A stretch of DNA of 64,000 nucleotides from Candidatus Aminicenantota bacterium (GTDB lineage Bacteria; Acidobacteriota; Aminicenantia; Aminicenantales; Saccharicenantaceae). The stretch covers positions 409,570 through 473,569 of the forward strand of contig JACIYJ010000001.1 in the NCBI GenBank assembly GCA_014360015.1, in the 5' to 3' direction. Positions within the stretch are counted from its first letter, which is position 1; each line of letters opens with the position of its first letter. The notes beneath the pieces are model-generated. The model did not search any database and was not told the origin of the DNA. It saw only the letters and a list, made by a program, of their open reading frames with translations. The position numbers were made by a program, and so were the translations under genes. Positions 42,491 through 51,187 of this stretch are shown here, in pieces.

Positions 42491-42803
42491 GTGCTCAGAG
42501 GATTATACCTCTATTCATTGTCTGTAGACTGCCTGGCACAATTCAGAATGGAAGCCGGGCTCAAGCCAAAAGCTGAACCTTATGGGGGCTGGGAGGCGGA
42601 AGGAATAGCCGGTCATTCTCTGGGACATTATCTCAGTAACTGGGCGTTGATGTTTGCTTCTACCAGCGATTCCCGGGTCAAGGAGAGAGTGGATTATAAT
42701 AGTGGATGAACTGGAGCTTATCCAGAAAACCAACGGTAATGGCTATGTGATGTGTGTTCCGCGTGGTAAGGAGCTGTTTAAAAAGTTTCTGAAGGCAAAA
42801 TAA
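42491..42803 (+). pseudogene. Frameshifted N-terminal remnant of a GH127/DUF1680 glycosidase
   Basis: About 100 codons match the N-terminal part of GH127 (DUF1680) beta-L-arabinofuranosidases. YLYSLSVD, then FRMEAGLKPKAEPYGGWEAE and GHSLGHYLSNWALMFAST are in the first frame. After one extra A in the AA at 42698-42699 the reading continues in another frame as IVDELELIQKTNGNGYV, PRGKELFKKF and stop at 42801-42803. The family's remaining 600 or so residues, with the catalytic cysteines, are missing. The remnant shows both a frameshift and truncation. Confidence 0.7.
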
Positions 42804-42970
42804 AAATTCAAAGGTTTAACCTGAATGGTGTCTGGGTTCCTAAATTATCATATTTTTTGACAGTGCTGAAGTCTGTCTGAACCGGCATTCGTTTGAAAAT
42901 TCTTTTTATCTTCTGATTCTATTGGTATAATTTTTTCTGTTATCGATAAACTATTGGCTGGAGGCAGGGA
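42804..42970 (+). promoter_or_regulatory. Leader of the Ntn-hydrolase gene with candidate promoter
   Basis: A perfect TATAAT lies at 42926-42931, 40 bases before the ATG at 42971; its -35 (TTTTTA, spacer 17) is poor. A TTGACA near 42857 has no good -10. GGAGGCAGGG serves as ribosome-binding site. Confidence 0.35.
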
Positions 42971-44233
42971 ATGAACAGGTGTATTAAAAAAAACCTTAAA
43001 TTGAGCCTGATTATATCTTTTTGTTTTTTATTTGTCGTTCTGTTTGTTTATCCGCAAAATTCCAAAGCCTGCACGCTGATCGTGGCTTCTGGTAAAGCCA
43101 CCACTAATGGCCGTCCGTTGATGTGGAAAAACCGCGACACTTCACAGCTTTTAAATAAATTAATGTATTTTAAGGGAAAAAAATATAACTTCATAGGCTT
43201 GATTGATTCGGACGATGCTTCGGGCAAGGAAATCTGGGCGGGTCTAAACGAAAAGGGGCTGGCTATTATGAACTCCCAGGCCGATGACCTGGCTGTTAAG
43301 GAAAAAAAATATGAAGGCGCCGGAAATGGTGCTTTTATGAAGATGGCTCTGGGTGAATGTGCCACAGTTGATGATTTTGAAAAGCTTCTTCAAAGAGAAA
43401 AGGGCAAGTGGGACCTTTCAGCTAACTTTGGAGTGATTGATGCCCGGGGCGGTGCTGCCTTTTTTGAAACTTCAAGTGAATATTACACCCGTTTTGATGC
43501 CAATGATAAAAAAGTTGCCCCCTTTGGCTATATTGTCAGGACTAATTTTTCCTACACTTCTCCCGACTATCTTGAAGGTGGCGGTTTCATCCGATTTGAA
43601 AGGATGTCACACCTGGCCGAGATGGCCAGAGCCACCAATCAACTAAATGTGAAATTTATCCTGCAGCAGGCAGCCAGAGATCTTAATCATGAAAAGCTGC
43701 ATTCTTATCCATTAAGCATGACCTTGCCCGATGACCCGGCCAGGCCGCTTTATATCAATACCAACGATACCATTAACCGCAACAGCACAGCTTCAGCAAT
43801 AGTTTTTGAAGGGGCGCCATCGGAAGACCGGGCTGACCTGGCTACGATGTGGGTGATTTTAGGCCAGCCAGTAAGCTGCGTGGCTCTTCCGGTCTGGCCA
43901 TATTCGGGGAAGATTCCGAAAGTAGCCACAGCTCCGGATAAAGAAACCTGCCCGCTGAATGCTTTTTCCCGGAAGTTAGTGGCTTTCCTTTATCCTGACC
44001 AGAGAGGCAGGATGTGGCAATATCTCAATGTGAACCGTCTCAGAACTTATGGCGGGGAAGGAGTATTGCCCAAAATCCTGAGAATAGAAAATCAGGTTCT
44101 GGAAAAAACAGCAGCTCAATTAAGTTTATGGGAAAAGAAGAAAGAATCACCTGAAAGAGTAGCTGAATTTCAGGAAGAAATGGCTGATTTTGTCCTGAAG
44201 AGTTTACTAACTGAATTTCCAGATATAAGATAA
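42971..44233 (+). CDS. Secreted Ntn-hydrolase, C45/choloylglycine hydrolase-like
   Basis: A 420-residue exported protein. The signal peptide (about 8-33) ends at KA|CTLIVASGKATTNGRP, so processing would place a cysteine at the N-terminus, the nucleophile of C45/C59-type linear amide C-N hydrolases. The segments LMWKNRDTS (about 51-59), GLNEKGLAIMNSQADD (about 96-111) and NFGVIDARGGAAFFETS (about 152-168) match the beta-sheet strands of the family. It probably cleaves an acyl-amide bond; the substrate is unknown. The preceding sequence is the GH127 remnant. Peptide-processing genes follow. Confidence 0.8.
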   Translation: MNRCIKKNLKLSLIISFCFLFVVLFVYPQNSKACTLIVASGKATTNGRPLMWKNRDTSQLLNKLMYFKGKKYNFIGLIDSDDASGKEIWAGLNEKGLAIMNSQADDLAVKEKKYEGAGNGAFMKMALGECATVDDFEKLLQREKGKWDLSANFGVIDARGGAAFFETSSEYYTRFDANDKKVAPFGYIVRTNFSYTSPDYLEGGGFIRFERMSHLAEMARATNQLNVKFILQQAARDLNHEKLHSYPLSMTLPDDPARPLYINTNDTINRNSTASAIVFEGAPSEDRADLATMWVILGQPVSCVALPVWPYSGKIPKVATAPDKETCPLNAFSRKLVAFLYPDQRGRMWQYLNVNRLRTYGGEGVLPKILRIENQVLEKTAAQLSLWEKKKESPERVAEFQEEMADFVLKSLLTEFPDIR

Positions 44234-44425
44234 GGTTTTTGTTTAAAAAAGTCATAGTGCTTTATAAAGCAGGTCGGAAATCACTGCAAGTTTTCGCTGG
44301 CTCATCAGAAATAATAAGGGCAGGCTGTGGTAAGGCAGCAATTAAGCAAGAAAAAGAAACAAAAAAGAGAAAGCAAAGGAAGTAAATTAAAATCTGAGAA
44401 TATTGAATCAGAAGGAGTAAAGATT

Positions 44426-44932
44426 ATGAAGCAAAAGGATTATGAGGAAAAAATTAAGCTAAAGCGAATTATACTGGCTTTGATTCTGTCCATCGTTTTT
44501 ATTTCTGGCCTGCTTTATTCAGGGCCCACTGAAGATAAATCTCTGACGCTGCCTCTGGGACCGGCTCAGTATCGGGGAAAATTTTTGGAAACAAGACCTG
44601 GTCAGCTGTTTTCAGCCAGAAAAGGTCAACCGATAAGTTTTGACCAGATGATCAAAGACCTGAAAAAAGTAGAAGGGCTGAGCAATCTGGTGGTTCAAGC
44701 CAATCCAACCGAACCTCTGGCCAAATCAGCCGGTTTTCAAAAAGGCGATGTGATTCTTTCAGTTGAAGATAAGAGTTTTGATGACCTGAATGAATGGCGA
44801 ATGTTCCTGGCTAAATATAACTGGGGAAGTGAAGTCAAATTTAAAGTTTTAAGAAATGGCGAGGTAATCAATCTGACTCTCAAGCTTGAACCGGAGCTGG
44901 TTATCAAGCCAGAGAAGAAACAGGGAAATTAA
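44426..44932 (+). CDS. Membrane-anchored PDZ protein
   Basis: A 168-residue protein with an N-terminal hydrophobic anchor at about 14-33 and one PDZ domain at about 85-160 (LVVQANPTEPLAKSAGFQKGD, then ILSVEDKSFDDLNEW). No protease domain is attached. The start is ATG 44426 with GAAGGAGT; an earlier ATG at 44327 has no ribosome-binding site. It is followed by an M14 peptidase gene, with which it may be co-expressed, perhaps as a substrate-tethering partner. Confidence 0.7.
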   Translation: MKQKDYEEKIKLKRIILALILSIVFISGLLYSGPTEDKSLTLPLGPAQYRGKFLETRPGQLFSARKGQPISFDQMIKDLKKVEGLSNLVVQANPTEPLAKSAGFQKGDVILSVEDKSFDDLNEWRMFLAKYNWGSEVKFKVLRNGEVINLTLKLEPELVIKPEKKQGN

Positions 44933-44971
44933 AAAATAATGGATAAAAATTTTGGATATGGGGAGGTTAAA

Positions 44972-46666
44972 ATGGTTTTTAAGAAAAAGGCTATTATTTT
45001 TCTTGGGGTAGGCCTTCTTGGTTTTGTTCTGGCTTCAGCTGCTTCTCTGATTAAAACTCCGGGTGAAGAAATCAGATACACACGCTATACCCAGAATGAA
45101 GATATAGCCAGATTCCTTTCGGTTCTTCAAAGCAAATCTGGTGTCCTTAAGGTTTCAGTTATCGGTCGGACCAAGGAAGTGGAAAATTACCCGGCTAAAG
45201 ACCTTTATCTCTGTGTCCTGACGGAAGAAGGGGTCAGGAATCCAGGAGATTTAAATCGGCAGAAACCGACCGTTCTTTATATCGCCTCCCAGCACGGCAA
45301 CGAGCAGTCAGCCAAGGAAGCAGCTCTAAGGTTAATCAGGGACCTGGCGGTGGGTGATCTGAAGCCACTTCTTAAGAAAATTAATGTCCTGGTCATTCCT
45401 CAGGCCAATCCTTACGGGAATTTTTATGATATCCGGCAGAATGAAATCGGTCTGGATCTCAATCGTGACCATGTCAAACTGGAAGGAGAGAGCACCAAGG
45501 CTATCCACCGAGTTTTTTCTCTTTATCAGCCTGAAGTGACTATGGATATTCACGAAAAGGGCGACGATTATTATCGGGTTTCAGTGGGCTGCGTTTCTAA
45601 TCTCAACATCCATCAATCACTTCAGGATTATTCCCGTAAAACCATTCTGGCTGAAATCAGCCAGAAACTGGAAAAGAAAAAAATTACCTTCCATGAATAT
45701 CTGGTCAGTGAACCCCTTGGGGTAAACACCTCTTCAGGAGCCAGAATTCCGGAAGATAGAGCCAGTCAAGAAATGATCTACCGTTACAGCACCACGGACA
45801 TAAACGACGGTCGGAATAGTTTGGGTATTTATGAATCTCTGTCGTTTATCCAGGAAGGCGCTTCCCGTCATGACCTGGAGACCCTGGAAGCCAGAACTAA
45901 CTGGCAGTATGAAGGATTGAGAGCTCTGGCTGAGGTGGTTTCTGACCATTCGGCCGAAGTCCTCAATCTGGTCAGGGGACTTCGTTCTAATCTGCTAAAA
46001 AGAGCTGAAGCCAGAGCGGAAAATGATCCTGTCCATCTAAGAATGGAATACGTTCGAGATCCAAAAGAACCAGAGTTAGTGATTAAAGCCTTTGAACCGG
46101 TAAGTTCGCCCATCAGAGGTATCCTTAAAGTTGATAAGAAAGCCGGAGATTATCTTATGGTTGAAGATCTTATTCCGTATACTGGACCGGCCAATCGGAA
46201 GGTGGTTATTAGGACAGAAAAGAACTGGTTTCCGCTGGTTGAATCCAGGCTGGCGATCAAAAGACCTGCTGGTTATATAATTCCCGCTAACAGGTCAGAG
46301 ATAGCCGAAGTTTTGGTGCTGCATGGAATAAGAGTCCAGATGGTGGAGAAAGATATGACGATTGAAGCCACTGCCTACCGGGTTACTGAAATCATTCCGG
46401 CTCGAGCTGATTATTTAGCTCCAGAAAAAATTGAGGTTCAACCTGAAAAGCTTCAGCTGCCGGTTAAAAAAGGAGATTTTTATGTGCCCTGCCTGCAGCT
46501 TGCAGCCAATTTAATTCCCTGTCTTTTAGAACCTCAGTCTGAGTATGGCCTGATTCGTTATTTTAAATTCAGGCTGGTACCCGAAGCTGGTAATCGCTTT
46601 GAAATTTATCGAATAGAAAATCCGGTTTCCTTGCCCCTGGTAGATTATAAGACTGGCTGGAATTAA
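44972..46666 (+). CDS. M14 family zinc carboxypeptidase
   Basis: A 564-residue exported peptidase (signal helix about 5-25). The zinc ligands HGNE (about 107-110, in SQHGNEQSAKEAALRLIRD) and the later His in MDIHEKGDD (about 192) match M14, with the substrate-binding NPYGN and LDLNRDH between them. The catalytic Glu probably lies in SFIQEGASRHD (about 290). A C-terminal beta-rich region of about 250 residues is uncommon in simple M14 enzymes. The start is ATG 44972, with GGGGAGG before it; an earlier ATG at 44939 lacks a site. It likely removes C-terminal residues from peptides in the periplasm. Confidence 0.8.
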   Translation: MVFKKKAIIFLGVGLLGFVLASAASLIKTPGEEIRYTRYTQNEDIARFLSVLQSKSGVLKVSVIGRTKEVENYPAKDLYLCVLTEEGVRNPGDLNRQKPTVLYIASQHGNEQSAKEAALRLIRDLAVGDLKPLLKKINVLVIPQANPYGNFYDIRQNEIGLDLNRDHVKLEGESTKAIHRVFSLYQPEVTMDIHEKGDDYYRVSVGCVSNLNIHQSLQDYSRKTILAEISQKLEKKKITFHEYLVSEPLGVNTSSGARIPEDRASQEMIYRYSTTDINDGRNSLGIYESLSFIQEGASRHDLETLEARTNWQYEGLRALAEVVSDHSAEVLNLVRGLRSNLLKRAEARAENDPVHLRMEYVRDPKEPELVIKAFEPVSSPIRGILKVDKKAGDYLMVEDLIPYTGPANRKVVIRTEKNWFPLVESRLAIKRPAGYIIPANRSEIAEVLVLHGIRVQMVEKDMTIEATAYRVTEIIPARADYLAPEKIEVQPEKLQLPVKKGDFYVPCLQLAANLIPCLLEPQSEYGLIRYFKFRLVPEAGNRFEIYRIENPVSLPLVDYKTGWN

Positions 46667-46790
46667 AGAAAAAGTTTCGTCCATTATTCAGGTGTTAAAA
46701 TGAAGGCGAGTAAAAAACACCGCTAAGTTGAACTGGTAATCTTAATTCAGGCAGCATCAATTCAAGCAGGTGTGTTTGTAATCTACAGAT

Positions 46791-46820
46791 AGGGCGGACT
46801 TGACCTTAAGGTTGCGCCTT
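46791..46820 (+). terminator. Weak terminator-like hairpin after the M14 gene
   Basis: AGGGCG pairs with CGCCTT (one G-T pair) around an inner ACCTTAAGGT palindrome, followed by TTAG. It lies between convergent genes and the T-run is short. Confidence 0.35.
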
Positions 46821-46847
46821 TTAGAGACCCATAATTCATCACTCCGG

Positions 46848-49800
46848 CTAAATCTTTATTCTTTTAATCAATTCCAGATATTCTTCTGGGACGTGGGTTT
46901 TGGCCTTGAGTTCCTTGGCCTTAGTTTTTTGTCCCAATTCCTCAAGAGCCAAGACGCCAAAAAAAGCATATGGCCCTTCAGGGAAATGTTCGGTGTATTT
47001 TATGATGTCCTGGAGCTTGTTCCAGGCTTTATTCTCCTGGCCGAGTTTTCTCCAGCAGATGGCTTCTAAATAATCCTGAATTCTCTGGTCCGGGTCATAG
47101 GGACGACCGGTGCCCAGCTCTTCGGGATATTCTCTGGAGCGGGCAATCTCCACCAGAGCTTTTTCCCAGTTTTTTTGCCGCATTAAATCAAGAGCTAAAA
47201 TAAGATGAGTTCTAACAAACAGACTGTGGACTTCGCTAGCTCCTTCATAAGGCAGGACCTTCATCCGGTCGAGAAGTTCGGCAGCTTGCTGATATTCGGC
47301 ATTAGCCAGCAAGGCTTTAACTGTATCTGACTGCAAATACATATTTTCAGGAAACTTTTCTAAAGCCTTAAGACTCCTCTCCAGGGCCTGCTTATTAAAT
47401 CCGTTATTCAGTTCATGAGTAATAAGATGATGCCAGGTTCTCCAAGCTTCCGGAGCTATATTCAGAGCTTTTTTCAGATCCTCATAGGCAGCATTTTGGT
47501 CGCCAGGATTGAGATAAGCCCGGGCAATGAAGACCGGATAATAATCGGCGCTGTCTAAGTTCTTGAATAACTCCCTGGCTTCTTCAATCCGACCTTTATG
47601 CCAGAAAATCAGTCCAAGGTAATAACGGAATTGCCAGCAGTCCGGTTTCTGGCTGGTGGCCCATTGAAAGACCGGTATTGATTCTTCACGAAAGGGAAAG
47701 ACCAGATAAGGAGAAGCGGCGGCTGCTTTTTCCAGAAAAGTGTTACTTTTATTGGAATCGTAATACTGATTGAGGTAGGCTAGCCAGACCAGTATTTCTG
47801 GGTTTTCCGGGGCTGAGCTAAGCAGTTCCAAGGCATTTTTAGCTTCTCCGATGTTCAGGTAATGAAGGGCTATCTCTAAGTAAGTTTCTGCCTGGAATTC
47901 GTTGCGGATAAGAGACTTAAAATTCTCAAGGTTTTTGTCAGTCGGCTCAAGCAGATAAATTTCATAGCGGGCTGTATGGTCGAGAGGGTCCAGAGTCAAA
48001 ATTTTCTGGCAGATTTTCCTGGCTTCTTCTTTTTTGCCTTGAAGTCGAAAGGCAGCGGCCAGAAGTTCGTAGGGCAAGGGATTCTCCTGGTCAAAATTTG
48101 CTGCTCTCCGGGCATATTCTTCAGCTAAGGAATAATCTTTTTCAGTCAGAGCAATTTCAGAAAGCTGAACATAGGCTGGAAGTGCATAGGCGGCCGAACG
48201 GGCGACCCAGCTTAGGGTTTCCTTGGCCTCAGCCAATTGATTCAACCTTCTGGCAATAAGCCCGTAAACATAGTTGGCTTCCGGGTCATACATAGAGATT
48301 TCTAGAGCTTTCCGGGCATAGTCAATTGCTCTGTGGTATTCACCACGGCGGCCGTAAAGTTCAGCCACCCGGCATAGAGCCCGCAGATGGTCTGGTTCTT
48401 TTTCTAAGGCCTTCAGGTATTTTTCCAGAGCCGCAGAATAATCCCGTTCATTCTCCAGGGTTTGGCCGGTGAGGAAAAGTTCTTCCGCTGTCTGGCCAGC
48501 GGGCCGGTGGAAATTAAAAGGCCGATTAAGGTCTTTTTCCTGCGGATTGGCTTGATAAATAATTTTCTTCCCCAAACAGATGATAAGATTCTTGGGTTCA
48601 GAAAGTTTTTCCAGCTTAATCAGTTTTCTCTCGGCTGGATTAAGACTAAGCTGCTGGCTTAAAATTTCTTTCTGGCCTTCTTTGACCGTTAGCTTCTCAT
48701 TAAGCCTTTCCAGGGCATAGAGGCCAAGCTCATATGAATTAGATTTCATATTTAGGCCTAAAACTACCTGGGGAGTGGCTCCAGTCATTTCGCCGATTCC
48801 GCTGTAAGGAAACCAGATTTCTCGCCAGCTATCGGACCTGGCCGGGGCAAAAGTTCCGTGATCAGATTGATTGAGAAGCCGGCCGGCCTGAGGTTCGCTG
48901 TACTGCCCGTCGCTGTCAGTCAGGAGGTCAACCCAGATTTCCCCGGCCCGGCTTAAATCCCAGATCCAGATTTTCTTCCCGGGCATATCGGAATAAAGAG
49001 CCCAGTGGCCGAAGCCAAAGTCAGATTTTTGATAATAGCCCCCGTAAAAATTCTCATAAGTGCCAAATACAAAATAACTTTTGGAGCTGCCGAAAGCGTT
49101 ATTTAGGTAAAATGATAGGTCTCGGCCTTGCCGGTCAACCGGCCAGGGTTCGAGCGGCACTGAATAGTCATGTCCTATCTGGTATTTTCCAGGGAAAATG
49201 TATCTTAGGTCATCGGCCACGGGCACAGCGGCATTCATCCAGGCATAATAGGATTGATGAAACGGACTGAGATTGGTCCAGCGGGCTTTGGTTTCAAAGT
49301 AAGCCCTGTCCGGATAAACAGTGATGGTTACCTCCCAGCGGGTGCGCGATGGCCAGTCATAATTGCCCACAGTGCAGGCTACACTGCCGTCAGGCTTTTT
49401 TTCGAGGTAATAATCAACCGGTGTGGCTGTTGATGGAGCGTGGCCGATAACTCCAAAATTGAATTCTATTCCACCTGATGTCCAGGGACCGCACAGAGCG
49501 ATTTCCCGGAATTTCAGGACATGATTGGTGTAAAGAAAATCTTTGCCAGTTATTAAATCCTTAGCTCCCCAGACCTTGCCACCAACTTCAGGCAGCACAG
49601 AGACTTCCAGGTATTTATTCTTAAGGCGAACCACCGTCCATTCCTGCGGTCTGGACTCAGAGCTGAAGCCGTTAAAAACAAAATAAGGATAGATTTTTGA
49701 ACCGGCTCCCCACATCGAAGAGCGGGCAAAGACAGGAATTGGGTCAGGGTCAGAGAAAGGGTAAGTGGTGATGGTTTCTTTATTCACAGAGAGAGAAGCC

Positions 49801-49895
49801 TCTTCAGTCCTGGAACAGGCGCTGGTTATGAACATGACTAAGATTATGAGCACCGAAAATATCAACTTAATTTGCTTGGCCGATGCCTTTTTCAT
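46848..49895 (-). CDS. DUF5107 and TPR lipoprotein
   Basis: A 1015-residue lipoprotein (lipobox TSAC at about 24-27). Residues about 50-410 form a DUF5107 beta-rich domain (LEVSVLPEVGGKVWGAKD, WTSGGIEFNFG, WMNAAVPV), with the look of aldose-epimerase/galactose-mutarotase-like folds. About 460-1010 hold many TPR helices (for example AELYGRRGEYHRAIDYARKA, EIAL...). Function unknown: binding or modification of sugars at the cell surface with TPR-mediated assembly is plausible. It is a single-gene unit with CTGGAG as ribosome-binding site. Confidence 0.75.
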   Translation of the reverse strand: MKKASAKQIKLIFSVLIILVMFITSACSRTEEASLSVNKETITTYPFSDPDPIPVFARSSMWGAGSKIYPYFVFNGFSSESRPQEWTVVRLKNKYLEVSVLPEVGGKVWGAKDLITGKDFLYTNHVLKFREIALCGPWTSGGIEFNFGVIGHAPSTATPVDYYLEKKPDGSVACTVGNYDWPSRTRWEVTITVYPDRAYFETKARWTNLSPFHQSYYAWMNAAVPVADDLRYIFPGKYQIGHDYSVPLEPWPVDRQGRDLSFYLNNAFGSSKSYFVFGTYENFYGGYYQKSDFGFGHWALYSDMPGKKIWIWDLSRAGEIWVDLLTDSDGQYSEPQAGRLLNQSDHGTFAPARSDSWREIWFPYSGIGEMTGATPQVVLGLNMKSNSYELGLYALERLNEKLTVKEGQKEILSQQLSLNPAERKLIKLEKLSEPKNLIICLGKKIIYQANPQEKDLNRPFNFHRPAGQTAEELFLTGQTLENERDYSAALEKYLKALEKEPDHLRALCRVAELYGRRGEYHRAIDYARKALEISMYDPEANYVYGLIARRLNQLAEAKETLSWVARSAAYALPAYVQLSEIALTEKDYSLAEEYARRAANFDQENPLPYELLAAAFRLQGKKEEARKICQKILTLDPLDHTARYEIYLLEPTDKNLENFKSLIRNEFQAETYLEIALHYLNIGEAKNALELLSSAPENPEILVWLAYLNQYYDSNKSNTFLEKAAAASPYLVFPFREESIPVFQWATSQKPDCWQFRYYLGLIFWHKGRIEEARELFKNLDSADYYPVFIARAYLNPGDQNAAYEDLKKALNIAPEAWRTWHHLITHELNNGFNKQALERSLKALEKFPENMYLQSDTVKALLANAEYQQAAELLDRMKVLPYEGASEVHSLFVRTHLILALDLMRQKNWEKALVEIARSREYPEELGTGRPYDPDQRIQDYLEAICWRKLGQENKAWNKLQDIIKYTEHFPEGPYAFFGVLALEELGQKTKAKELKAKTHVPEEYLELIKRIKI

Positions 49896-49977
49896 TTTTA
49901 CTCCAGAGAATTTTTTTTGTTTTTGGCCTTAATAAAAAATTCATCTTCAATATATTTCCACAGATATGATTTTAATT

Positions 49978-50172
49978 TCAATATTTTTCTTTAATGCTGC
50001 TCAGCAAACTTTCTATTTCTTTTCGACCAACCGGGTCGGCATGGCCGGCATAGGCTTTTTTGTGGGAAAAGATTTTGACTCCTTCCGACAGCCCCCTCAA
50101 TCCATTGACATGGTCTCCGTCAGTGTGAGTCAGGATTACCATCGAGAGCCATCGCAGTGATATTTTCTGCAT
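49978..50172 (-). pseudogene. Remnant of a metallo-beta-lactamase-fold hydrolase
   Basis: A 64-codon minus-strand frame contains VILTHTDGDHVNGLRGL, the first metal-binding block of MBL-fold hydrolases (H-x-D-x-D-H form), followed by a hydrophilic tail. The domain normally needs about 200 residues and further His ligands, none of which is present here. The remaining parts of the 395-base gap between the DUF5107 and sucD genes hold nothing else I can recognise. A small functional protein is less likely. Confidence 0.5.
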
Positions 50173-50290
50173 TTTTAAAAATAAAATTTTAAGATTTTGG
50201 GCTATCTATATACTTTTCAAACTGATGGATGCATTAATGTAGTAAAGTTAAACTAATGGGTAATGTAGGAACAAAATCAATTACCTGGTT

Positions 50291-51163
50291 TCAGGATATT
50301 AAATCTTTTACTGTTTGACCGATGCGGGCTGGATTATCAATGATTTTCACCCCGGCTTCTTTTAATTTCTGGAGTTTTTCCCCAGCCGAACCCTGGCCGC
50401 CTTCGATGATAGCTCCGGCATGACCGAGCCTTTTTCCGGGTGGAGCGGTTAGTCCGGCTACATAAGCTGCGACCGGCTTCGGATAATTTGATTGTTTAAT
50501 ATACTTAGCAGCTTCTTCTTCTGCTGTTCCCCCGATTTCTCCGATGAGGACCACGGCTTCTGTCTGGAGGTCGTTTTTAAACAGTTCCAGCAGGTCAACG
50601 AATTTAAGACCGACGATGGGGTCACCGCCTATACCCACGGCTGTAGATTGACCCAGGCCCAGGCTGGTCAGTTGATACACTGCTTCATAGGTTAAAGTTC
50701 CGGAGCGAGAGATTATTCCCACTGAGCCAGGTTGATGGATATGAGCTGGCATAATACCGACTTTGCTTTTCCCGGGAGAAATTACCCCCGGAGTGTTGGG
50801 ACCAACAAGCAATGAGCCTTTTTCCTTTAGGAATTTTTTAGCTCTGAGCATATCCAGAACAGGAATGCCTTCAGTAATGCAGACGATTAATTTTATTCCG
50901 GCGGAAGCTGCTTCCATTATCGCTTCTGCCGCGGCCAATGGCGGGACAAAAATCACCGAAACATCCGGAGCTTCAGCCTTGACCGCCTGCTCAACAGTGT
51001 CAAAAACAGGAAGTCCTAAATGTCGTTGTCCGCCTTTTCCCGGGGTAACCCCGGCCACGACTTTTGTTCCGTATTCCAGCATGCGCTGAGTATGAAAAGA
51101 AGCCTGTTTGCCTGTAATCCCCTGCACTAAAACTCTTGAGCTTTCATCTAAAAGGATGCTCAT
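50291..51163 (-). CDS. sucD: Succinate-CoA ligase, alpha subunit
   Basis: A 290-residue subunit binding CoA and carrying the phosphohistidine. The CoA-binding region [22 protein letters not shown] (about 15-36), [13 protein letters not shown] and the active-site stretch [18 protein letters not shown] (about 243-260, catalytic His) are present. [17 protein letters not shown] (about 177-193) matches the family. With sucC it interconverts succinyl-CoA and succinate with nucleotide phosphorylation. It follows sucC by 24 bases in the same direction. A second TCA cluster lies next to it. Confidence 0.95.
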   Translation of the reverse strand: MSILLDESSRVLVQGITGKQASFHTQRMLEYGTKVVAGVTPGKGGQRHLGLPVFDTVEQAVKAEAPDVSVIFVPPLAAAEAIMEAASAGIKLIVCITEGIPVLDMLRAKKFLKEKGSLLVGPNTPGVISPGKSKVGIMPAHIHQPGSVGIISRSGTLTYEAVYQLTSLGLGQSTAVGIGGDPIVGLKFVDLLELFKNDLQTEAVVLIGEIGGTAEEEAAKYIKQSNYPKPVAAYVAGLTAPPGKRLGHAGAIIEGGQGSAGEKLQKLKEAGVKIIDNPARIGQTVKDLIS

Positions 51164-51187
51164 TTTCCTACCTCTGAAACCTGATCT

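Noticed and set aside
46680..46740. Inverted GGTGTT / AACACC as terminator of the M14 gene
   Set aside because: Only 6 bp with a 19-base loop and no T-run; the structure at 46791 is the better candidate.
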